Shown here piece by piece: positions 1-5,399 of a stretch of DNA of 5,975 nucleotides. Source of the stretch: Cytophagaceae bacterium UBA7467 (GTDB taxonomy: Bacteria > Bacteroidota > Bacteroidia > Cytophagales > Spirosomataceae); assembly GCA_002479785.1 (NCBI GenBank), contig DLPD01000009.1:90170-96144 (forward strand), given 5' to 3'. The notes beneath the pieces are model-generated. The model ran no database searches and was not told the origin of the DNA. It worked only from the letters and a program-made list of their open reading frames with translations. Both the position numbers and the translations under genes were made by a program. Positions within the stretch are counted from its first letter, which is position 1. Each line of letters begins with the position of its first letter.

Positions 1-605
1 ACTTGAATGTTTTTAGAAACAAATGGATCGATTTCTGGAGCATGCTCGCTACCCCAGTTTTGGCCTTCTTGTCTGACTCCTTGATTTAAAATAATGACTC
101 TACTGGAATGCAGGCCATGAATGACAGGTTTGGAAATAGAACTTCCGGTTTGCAGACTTTGAACGCCTGTTAGTCCTTTTAACATTTCCCCAAGAGATAA
201 ACCATCTTTTTGCGAACGTTCCTCTGAACTTAATTTAGAGGATAATTGAGAGGTAATTTCTTGTTTTCTACCTTGTACAAACACCTCTTGAAGATGTTCG
301 TCATGTGTGCTTAACAGGAAATCTTCCTCTTTCTCATCTTCTAGGTTAATGGTTGTCTCCATCGGATCAAAGCTCGCCATTTGACAAACTAAGGTGTATT
401 TTCCAGGGCAGAGATCACGTAGAATAAATTGCCCTTTTGCGTCCGAAATAGTTGCTTTGTTTAGCCCTTTAATGTAAACATAGGCTCCAGGAACTTTCTC
501 TTTATTCTCTTTAGAGGCTACAATGCCCTTTAAGGTACAGTGGCAATTCGTTTGAGCGAAGCCATTGAAGGAAAGGAATACCAGAAGAATAAAAAGGTGT
601 TTCAT
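1..605 (-). CDS. TonB-dependent outer-membrane receptor, N-terminal part (runs off left edge)
   Basis: This is the start of an outer-membrane active transporter that would use TonB/ExbBD energy to import a ligand. The ATG is at 605-603 and the frame stays open to base 1, giving 201 full codons. Residues 1-17 form a signal peptide (MKH, hydrophobic LFILLVFL, likely cut after FA). Residues 24-98 resemble a carboxypeptidase-regulatory-like beta-sandwich (GIVASKEN, VPGAYVYIKG, ISDAKGQFIL, GKYTLV). A TonB-box-like stretch, LQEVFVQG, lies at 105-112. The plug domain begins near 134 (SLGEMLKGLTGVQSL, PVIHGLHSSRVIILNQGVRQEGQNWG, EHAPEID at 187-193). The barrel lies outside the window. Four cysteines in the N-terminal domain (21, 23, 66, 74) are notable; C21 does not follow a convincing lipobox. 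The ligand cannot be told from this fragment; a metal or chelate is possible. The gene is divergent from the sigma-factor gene. No Shine-Dalgarno sequence is visible. Confidence 0.9.
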   Translation of the reverse strand, partial: MKHLFILLVFLSFNGFAQTNCHCTLKGIVASKENKEKVPGAYVYIKGLNKATISDAKGQFILRDLCPGKYTLVCQMASFDPMETTINLEDEKEEDFLLSTHDEHLQEVFVQGRKQEITSQLSSKLSSEERSQKDGLSLGEMLKGLTGVQSLQTGSSISKPVIHGLHSSRVIILNQGVRQEGQNWGSEHAPEIDPFVSKNIQ

Positions 606-720
606 GGAGTTAATAGGGGTTAAAGATAGGCTAAATCCCCCTTTTATGCGAATCTTCTTTTGCTTATACGATTAATCGATTTTGTGTGGCGATGAACGGG
701 GTAATTTTGACGATAAAAAA

Positions 721-754
721 TTTGTTTAATCTTTTTTAAATTTTTTTAAACAAA
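721..754. repeat. Palindromic element, copy 1 (upstream)
   Basis: A perfect 9-bp inverted repeat is formed by TTTGTTTAA (721-729) and TTAAACAAA (746-754), separated by 16 A/T-rich bases. The first 16 bases, TTTGTTTAATCTTTTT, recur exactly at 763-778. No TTTG lies at the correct distance before its inner TAAATTTT, so this copy does not look like a promoter itself. A binding site for a dimeric regulator is inferred. Confidence 0.6.
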
Positions 755-757
755 TTA

Positions 758-787
758 TTTGTTTTGTTTAATCTTTTTATAAATTTG
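758..787 (+). promoter_or_regulatory. Candidate promoter of the ECF sigma-factor gene
   Basis: TTTG at 758-761 and TAAATTTG at 780-787 match the Bacteroidota primary-sigma consensus (-33 TTTG, -7 TAnnTTTG) with an 18-base spacer. Transcription would start at about 792-796, leaving a leader of roughly 15 bases before the ATG at 810. The AT-rich context makes chance matches easier, but the spacing equals that of the crtI promoter candidate. Confidence 0.5.
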
Positions 788-796
788 TTGAACAAA
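763..796. repeat. Palindromic element, copy 2 (over the sigma-gene promoter)
   Basis: The second copy has arms TTTGTTTAA (763-771) and TTGAACAAA (788-796), with one mismatch and the same 25-base arm-to-arm offset as copy 1. Start-to-start distance from copy 1 is 42 bp, about four helical turns, so both would face the same side of the DNA. The element covers the spacer, the -7 box and the expected transcription start of the downstream sigma gene. That placement suits a repressor or a promoter-remodelling activator; the protein is unknown. Confidence 0.6.
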
Positions 797-809
797 ATAG
801 ACAATCACC

Positions 810-1313
810 ATGACAGCTCTTGAGTTTACCTACCAAATAGGCACTTTTTCGAAGTTTTTACGCCCTTTCGCGTTGCGTTTGACGAAAGACGGAGATGATG
901 CAAACGACTTAGTTCAAGACACTTTAGTAAAGGCTTTTACGAATCGGGATAAATACCAGGACGGAACGAATTTAAAGGCTTGGTTATTTACGATAATGAA
1001 GAACACGTTTATTACCCAATACCAACGCATGGTACGCCGTAATACGTTCATTGATACAACAGATAATTTACACTTCATCAACTCCATGGAGTCACTGCAG
1101 GAAAACACGGCAGTGAACTCCTTTATCAGCGAGGATATTCAATCCGCCCTGGCAAAAATCGACTCTATGTACCGTATTCCTTTTATGATGTATTTTGAGG
1201 GGTTCAAATACCATGAAATTGCGGAAGAGTTAGATTTGCCAATAGGGACGGTTAAAAATAGAATTTTTATGGCGAGACGGGATTTGAAGAACCATCTCCA
1301 CATGTATGCTTAA
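810..1313 (+). CDS. RNA polymerase ECF-type sigma factor (sigma-70 family)
   Basis: This 167-residue protein has the usual length of an ECF sigma factor and would direct RNA polymerase core to a dedicated promoter set. Region 2 spans about residues 12-80 (DDANDLVQDTLVKAF at 29-43, then NLKAWLFTIMKNTFI at 54-68, the core-binding and -10-reading helices). Region 4 spans about 105-164, with the helix-turn-helix YHEIAEELDLPIGTVKNRI at 134-152 followed by ARRDL. There is no region 1 or 3 and no fused sensor domain. No anti-sigma gene (FecR-like or zinc-containing) lies beside it. A hairpin terminator follows, so it is probably its own transcription unit. ECF factors of this kind sit next to carotenoid genes in various Bacteroidota, which makes control of crtIB plausible but unproven here. 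The ATG at 810 has no Shine-Dalgarno sequence and the next methionine lies inside region 2. Confidence 0.93.
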   Translation: MTALEFTYQIGTFSKFLRPFALRLTKDGDDANDLVQDTLVKAFTNRDKYQDGTNLKAWLFTIMKNTFITQYQRMVRRNTFIDTTDNLHFINSMESLQENTAVNSFISEDIQSALAKIDSMYRIPFMMYFEGFKYHEIAEELDLPIGTVKNRIFMARRDLKNHLHMYA

Positions 1314-1358
1314 GGTTAAATAGGTTTTGATTAGTTTTTTGGTTAACAGAAGGAAGTT

Positions 1359-1391
1359 AAAAAGTCAGATTTTATCTGACTTTTTCTTTTT
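1359..1391 (+). terminator. Hairpin terminator after the sigma-factor gene
   Basis: AAAAAGTCAGAT (1359-1370) pairs perfectly with ATCTGACTTTTT (1374-1385) across a TTT loop, and a further T-run follows to 1391. The stem has 12 bp, though only four are G-C. It lies 45 bases after the sigma stop codon and separates that gene from the crtI promoter. Confidence 0.75.
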
Positions 1392-1395
1392 AGGC

Positions 1396-1425
1396 TTTGG
1401 GCCAAAAGAAAGATCGGTATATTTG
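1396..1425 (+). promoter_or_regulatory. Candidate promoter of the crtI operon
   Basis: TTTG at 1396-1399 and TATATTTG at 1418-1425 fit the Bacteroidota -33/-7 consensus with an 18-base spacer. The start of transcription would be near 1430-1433, giving a leader of only about 10 bases before the ATG at 1442. The -33 box lies inside an 11-base palindrome, TTTGGGCCAAA (1396-1406). Reading by the primary sigma is implied by the boxes; any role of the neighbouring ECF sigma would need a different or overlapping promoter. Confidence 0.55.
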
Positions 1426-1441
1426 TTAAATTAGAAGAATT

Positions 1442-2911
1442 ATGAAGAAAGTTATCGTCATAGGGGCAGGTTTTTCAGGGCTATCAGCCGCAACGGAATT
1501 AGCTAGTAAGGGATATGAGGTCCAAATTTTAGAAAAGAATGATCATGCAGGTGGTCGTGCACGTGTATTCCAATCGAACGGATTCACCTTTGATATGGGC
1601 CCTTCTTGGTATTGGATGCCTGATATTTTTGAAACGTATTTTAACCGTTTTGGGAAAAAACCTTCAGACTATTATGATTTAGTTCGGTTGGATCCATCCT
1701 ATTCAGTGATCCTTTCTGAGACGGAAACCATCGATTTGCCTGCGAATTATGCAGATCTGAAAACCTTGTTCGAATCCTATGAACCAGGTGCAGCTGCTCA
1801 ATTAGATGCGTTTATGGAGCAGGCAGCTTATAAATACAAAGTGGGTATTCAGGACTTTGTTTGGAAACCTTCCCGTAAAATCACGGAATTTTTAAGTCTT
1901 AAATTACTCATTGATGCGATTCGCATTGACGTCTTTTCGTCTTTTTACAAACACATTCGCAAGTTCTTTACCTCACCTACGCTTTTGAAATTGATGGAAT
2001 TTCCCATCTTATTTTTAGGAGCTATTTCAGAAAATACACCAGCGATGTACTCGCTGATGAATTATGCAGAAATCAAATTAGGGACTTGGTATCCCATGGG
2101 AGGAATGCACCATATCGTCAAAGGAATGGTGGCTTTAGCCGAGGAAAAAGGGGTAAAGATTACATACAATGCCGAAGTACAAGGCTTCGAAATCGTTAAG
2201 GGAAAAGTAAAAGGAGTTAGAACAGCAGCCGGATTATTAGAAGCAGATGCTTTTGTGGCAGGTGCTGATTACCACCATGTGGAAGAATTAGTAGGAGATG
2301 GCTTACGAAATTACGACGAAGCGTATTGGGATAAGCGTGTGATGGCGCCTTCTTCTCTATTATTTTACTTAGGTATTTCGAAACGCTTACCTAATCTTAA
2401 GCACCACAATTTATTTTTTGACCGTGATTTTAGCGTGCATTCGCACGAAATTTACACGGATCCGGCTTGGCCTTCAGATCCTTTATTCTATGCCTCAGCC
2501 CCATCAGTAACCGATCCATCTGTGGCACCTGAAGGATGTGAAAATGTCTTTTTATTGATTCCAGTGGCACCGGATTTAGAAGATACCGATGAAGGAAGAG
2601 AGAAGTATTTTGATCAGTTAATAGATCGATTAGAAGCGCATTGTGGCGTCTCCATTCGCGATTCCATCGTGTTTAAGCGTTCCTATGCACACCGTGACTT
2701 TAAATCAGATTACCATGCTTACAAAGGGAATGCCTACGGCTTAGCCAATACGCTGATGCAGACGGCGATTTTGAAGCCTAACTTGAAAAACAAGCACTTG
2801 GATAATTTGTATTACACAGGTCAATTAACGGTTCCAGGCCCAGGCGTGCCACCCTCTTTGATTTCAGGAATTGTCGTAGCAGGTGAAGTCGATAAAGAAT
2901 TAAAAGGATAA
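1442..2911 (+). CDS. crtI: Phytoene desaturase (carotenoid biosynthesis)
   Basis: This FAD-dependent desaturase would convert phytoene through successive dehydrogenations towards all-trans lycopene at the membrane surface. At 489 residues it has normal CrtI length. The N-terminal Rossmann dinucleotide-binding motif GAGFSG is at 8-13, followed by an acidic residue after the second strand (E31) and GGRA at 37-40. The DMGPSW segment at 51-56 is typical of bacterial CrtI. The C-terminal flavin-binding signature YYTGQLTVPGPGVPPSLISG occupies about 456-475. Related enzymes in the family include CrtD-type hydroxyneurosporene desaturases and CrtN. Pairing with crtB one base downstream makes the phytoene desaturase role most likely, but the number of desaturation steps cannot be read from sequence. 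The ATG at 1442 begins directly at the Rossmann strand, as usual; only a weak purine-rich AGAAG precedes it. Confidence 0.95.
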   Translation: MKKVIVIGAGFSGLSAATELASKGYEVQILEKNDHAGGRARVFQSNGFTFDMGPSWYWMPDIFETYFNRFGKKPSDYYDLVRLDPSYSVILSETETIDLPANYADLKTLFESYEPGAAAQLDAFMEQAAYKYKVGIQDFVWKPSRKITEFLSLKLLIDAIRIDVFSSFYKHIRKFFTSPTLLKLMEFPILFLGAISENTPAMYSLMNYAEIKLGTWYPMGGMHHIVKGMVALAEEKGVKITYNAEVQGFEIVKGKVKGVRTAAGLLEADAFVAGADYHHVEELVGDGLRNYDEAYWDKRVMAPSSLLFYLGISKRLPNLKHHNLFFDRDFSVHSHEIYTDPAWPSDPLFYASAPSVTDPSVAPEGCENVFLLIPVAPDLEDTDEGREKYFDQLIDRLEAHCGVSIRDSIVFKRSYAHRDFKSDYHAYKGNAYGLANTLMQTAILKPNLKNKHLDNLYYTGQLTVPGPGVPPSLISGIVVAGEVDKELKG

Positions 2912-2912
2912 T

Positions 2913-3731
2913 ATGGATTTATACTTACAAGTTTCCCTTGCCTCGAGTAAGTTACTGACGAAGGCCTATTCGACGTCCTTTTCTCTCGGAATTAGAACAT
3001 TGGATGAAAAGGTGCACGATCCCATTTATGCTATCTACGGTTTTGTTCGTTTAGCCGATGAGATTGTAGATACCTTTCATGACCAAGATAAGGCAGCTTT
3101 ATTGCAGCGTTTTCGCGAGGATACGTACCGGGCGATTGAAGAGAAAATTAGCTTAAATCCTATTCTGCATTCCTTTCAATGGGCGGTGAATAAGTTCGGG
3201 ATGGAACGTGAATTAATAGACGCTTTCCTGTATTCGATGGAGTTGGATTTAACAAAACGAGATTATGATACGGAGGAATACAAGAAGTACATCTATGGTT
3301 CCGCTGAGGTAGTGGGTTTAATGTGCTTGCGTGTTTTCTGTGAGGGGAATCCTTCAAACTATGAATCCTTGAGAGAAGATGCCTGCGCCTTAGGTTCAGC
3401 CTTCCAAAAAATCAACTTCCTTCGTGACATTCGGTCTGATTACGATGAGCGTGGTCGGGTTTACTTTCCGGGGGTTGATTTTACGACCTTCTCAGACGAG
3501 GAGAAAAGAGAAATTGAAGCGGATATTCAATTGGATTTTGACGCAGGTTTACGTGGTATTCACCGCTTACCTGACGTCGCACGCAAAGGCTGTTTGTTAG
3601 CCTATGAATATTATATTCGCCTTTTTGAAAAGATTAAAGCGTTACCAGCTTCGCGCATCAAGGAAGAGCGTATTCGCGTGGCGGACTGGGAAAAGATGTT
3701 CATTTATTTCCAATTAGCCCTTCGTAAATAG
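2913..3731 (+). CDS. crtB: Phytoene synthase (squalene/phytoene synthase family)
   Basis: The enzyme condenses two geranylgeranyl diphosphate molecules head-to-head, via prephytoene diphosphate, into phytoene, the substrate of the upstream CrtI. The first aspartate-rich Mg-diphosphate motif is DEIVD at 49-53, in the family context YAIYGFVRLADEIVD. The second lies in QKINFLRDIRSD at 165-176 (N168, R171, D172, D176), followed by RGRVYFP at 180-186. The conserved YxxYxxGSAxxVG-type segment is at 123-135. At 272 residues it is slightly shorter than many CrtB proteins but contains all catalytic motifs. The ATG is one base after the crtI stop, which implies translational coupling. Squalene or dehydrosqualene synthases share the fold; the crtI partner argues for phytoene synthase. 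Confidence 0.95.
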   Translation: MDLYLQVSLASSKLLTKAYSTSFSLGIRTLDEKVHDPIYAIYGFVRLADEIVDTFHDQDKAALLQRFREDTYRAIEEKISLNPILHSFQWAVNKFGMERELIDAFLYSMELDLTKRDYDTEEYKKYIYGSAEVVGLMCLRVFCEGNPSNYESLREDACALGSAFQKINFLRDIRSDYDERGRVYFPGVDFTTFSDEEKREIEADIQLDFDAGLRGIHRLPDVARKGCLLAYEYYIRLFEKIKALPASRIKEERIRVADWEKMFIYFQLALRK

Positions 3732-3732
3732 C

Positions 3733-4446
3733 GTGGAACTAGTTTTTTTGCTTGCCATTATGGCCTTTTTATATGCCTCCGTCGGTCATGGAGGCGCTAG
3801 TGGTTATTTAGCTGTGATGGCCCTATTTGCGATTGCTCCGCCGCTCATGAAGCAAACGGCGCTCTTGTTAAATCTCGGCGTGTCGCTGATGTCTTTCATT
3901 GCTTTTTACCGCCAAGGTTATTTCAAATGGAGCCTGTTTTGGCCATTCGCCCTCGGTTCCATTCCGGCGGCTTATCTGGGTGCGCGTATTCCTTTAACGG
4001 ATTCGACCTATAAGCAAATGTTAGGAGCTTGCCTTTTTTTAGCGGTGATAAGAATGGTAGTTTCATTAAAGGAATCTAGTGCGCGCAGTTTACCTGTGTT
4101 CTCAGGTATTCTCGCAGGAGCCCTAATTGGTTTACTTTCAGGAATGATTGGCATTGGAGGTGGGATTATCTTGAGTCCGCTACTCTTACTTTTCCGCTGG
4201 GCATCATTAAAGGAAGCGGCGGCTGTTTCGGCCTTGTTTATTTTCGTGAATTCCGTTGCTGGTTTGGCTGGTTTGAAAACTTGGATTCCGTTAGATCAAT
4301 CCCAAATGATCTATTGGTTAGTGGCGTCATTAATGGGAGGTTTTTTAGGTGCCCGCTGGGGAGCAGGAATGGCTTCGAATACAAAGGTGAAGTGGATTTT
4401 AGCTTTGGTATTAGTCATTGCATCCCTTAAATTGTGGTTCGTATAA
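3733..4446 (+). CDS. TauE/SafE-family membrane permease
   Basis: This is a 237-residue, strongly hydrophobic inner-membrane protein of the TauE/SafE (DUF81) family. Members are usually annotated as sulfite, sulfoacetate or other organic-anion exporters, but the substrate of this subgroup is not established. Two internally related halves are visible, each opening with a glycine-rich motif: VGHGGASGYLAVMALF at 17-32 and IGIGGGIILSPLLLLF at 139-154. About seven or eight membrane segments are expected. The GTG at 3733 is chosen because it lies one base after the crtB stop, repeating the crtI-crtB spacing, and leaves the normal short lead-in before VGHGG; an ATG at 3760 would truncate the first helix. 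Its position suggests co-transcription with the carotenoid genes, although a functional link is not evident. Confidence 0.88.
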   Translation: MELVFLLAIMAFLYASVGHGGASGYLAVMALFAIAPPLMKQTALLLNLGVSLMSFIAFYRQGYFKWSLFWPFALGSIPAAYLGARIPLTDSTYKQMLGACLFLAVIRMVVSLKESSARSLPVFSGILAGALIGLLSGMIGIGGGIILSPLLLLFRWASLKEAAAVSALFIFVNSVAGLAGLKTWIPLDQSQMIYWLVASLMGGFLGARWGAGMASNTKVKWILALVLVIASLKLWFV

Positions 4447-4457
4447 GTAGCAATAGG

Positions 4458-5369
4458 ATGGAAAATGTAAATCAAGATACCGGTTTTGGAGATAAAACCT
4501 CAGACATGGGTGGCCGTATGGTCAACAAGGATGGAAGTTTTAATATCAAGCGTATTGGAATCAGCGTACGAGATAGGGCCAGCGGTTACCAGAGTATGTT
4601 AACAATGCCGCGTTGGCGTTTTTTAGCCATCATCTTCATTTTCTATTTCTTAATCAATTGCTTTTTTACTGCTTTGTATTGGCTTGCCGGACCGGCTGGA
4701 TTAGAAGGTGTGGAGAAGGTGAAGTTTTGGGGAAGGATCAAAGAATTGTTCTTCTTTTCCACGCAGACCTTTACCACGGTAGGGTATGGTCGTGTAAACC
4801 CGGTGGGGGAGTTAACGAACTGGATTGCAGCCATAGAATCCTTAGTGGGATTCCTTTCTTTTGCTATTGCTGCAGGTCTTTTATATGGTCGGTTTTCAAG
4901 ACCTAGATCCTTTATTCGTTTTTCCGATAGTATGGTTTTTGCAAATTACAGACAGGGTAAGGCCTTTATGTTTCGCCTAGTTTGCTATAAGGATGATCAC
5001 TTGTTGACGAATGCTGAAGTGAAATTGAATGCTCGAATCGTGACGAAGAATCAGGGGTATCAATTCTTTAATTTGAAATTAGAGCGGAGTCACGTAGACA
5101 GTCTAGTCTTAAATTGGACAGTCGTTCACCCAATCGATGAAGACTCCCCGTTTTTTAATTTATCCCAAAAAGAAATTGTCAACCTCCAGCCTGAAATTTC
5201 GGCTTACCTGACTGGCTTCGATGAAGTATATTCCAGTGTGGTGGTGGCTCGGGCATCCTATGCGATTAAGGACTTTAAGTTTGGATTTAAATTCCTGCCC
5301 ATGTATTTCAGTCGGAATCAACGAACGGAATTAGATCTTTCAAAATTAAACTTGATAGACCAAGAATAA
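4458..5369 (+). CDS. Inward-rectifier potassium channel, KirBac type
   Basis: This is a two-transmembrane K+ channel subunit expected to form tetramers in the inner membrane. From the ATG at 4458 it has 303 residues, the usual KirBac size. TM1 is at about 54-76, the pore helix ELFFFSTQTFT at about 96-106, the potassium selectivity filter TVGYG at 107-111 and TM2 at about 123-145. The remaining half is the cytoplasmic immunoglobulin-like Kir domain (FRLVCYK, VLNWTVVHPIDEDSPF, LTGFDEVYSSVVVARASY). The N-terminal segment with NIKRIGISVRDRASGYQ before TM1 matches the slide-helix lead of the family. A GTG at 4434 would add eight residues and overlap the permease gene; the ATG is preferred because it lies 11 bases after the permease stop behind AATAGG. 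It is the last gene of the operon, followed by a strong terminator. Confidence 0.93.
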   Translation: MENVNQDTGFGDKTSDMGGRMVNKDGSFNIKRIGISVRDRASGYQSMLTMPRWRFLAIIFIFYFLINCFFTALYWLAGPAGLEGVEKVKFWGRIKELFFFSTQTFTTVGYGRVNPVGELTNWIAAIESLVGFLSFAIAAGLLYGRFSRPRSFIRFSDSMVFANYRQGKAFMFRLVCYKDDHLLTNAEVKLNARIVTKNQGYQFFNLKLERSHVDSLVLNWTVVHPIDEDSPFFNLSQKEIVNLQPEISAYLTGFDEVYSSVVVARASYAIKDFKFGFKFLPMYFSRNQRTELDLSKLNLIDQE

Positions 5370-5370
5370 A

Positions 5371-5396
5371 AAAAGCCCCGAATAATCGGGGCTTTT
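5371..5396. terminator. Bidirectional intrinsic terminator between convergent genes
   Basis: AAAAGCCCCGA (5371-5381) pairs perfectly with TCGGGGCTTTT (5386-5396) across an ATAA loop. The A-run on one side and T-run on the other give a usable U-tract on both strands. It fills almost the whole 30-base gap between the channel stop (5369) and the peptidase stop (5400), so it probably ends both transcripts. Confidence 0.9.
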
Positions 5397-5399
5397 GAT

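Larger units (their letters stand above)
606..809. other. Divergent AT-rich intergenic regulatory region
   Basis: This 204-base gap lies between the divergent receptor and sigma-factor starts. The half next to the sigma gene (about 712-800) is almost pure A/T and carries two related palindromic elements and a candidate promoter, listed separately. The half next to the receptor is of ordinary composition. It contains a 10-bp perfect palindrome, CGATTAATCG, at 669-678 and a weak -7-like TATCTTTA on the minus strand (628-621) without a matching upstream TTTG, so no receptor promoter is called. No small ORF or RNA gene was recognised. Confidence 0.7.

Noticed and set aside
621..628. Possible minus-strand -7 box TATCTTTA for the receptor gene
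   Set aside because: It differs from TAnnTTTG at the last base and no TTTG lies at a suitable distance upstream.
669..678. 10-bp palindrome CGATTAATCG between the divergent genes
   Set aside because: A perfect 10-bp palindrome is reasonably likely by chance in about 200 bases, and it does not extend further or recur.
606..809. Cobalamin or other riboswitch upstream of the TonB-dependent receptor
   Set aside because: The minus-strand leader is too short and shows no B12-box-like or other recognisable conserved riboswitch core.
914..1108. Minus-strand ORF of 64 codons within the sigma-factor gene
   Set aside because: It lies wholly inside a well-supported gene, has no recognisable motif, and is best explained as a shadow of the real frame.
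3160..3357. Minus-strand ORF of 65 codons within crtB
   Set aside because: It overlaps conserved crtB coding sequence and its composition is not protein-like.
4434..4457. GTG start for the channel that overlaps the permease gene
   Set aside because: The ATG at 4458 lies outside the permease frame, has a better spaced purine-rich upstream sequence and gives normal family length.
4613..4906. Plus-strand 97-codon and minus-strand 63-codon ORFs inside the channel gene
   Set aside because: Both overlap the TM1, filter and TM2 coding region of a clear KirBac channel and show no independent start signal or motif.
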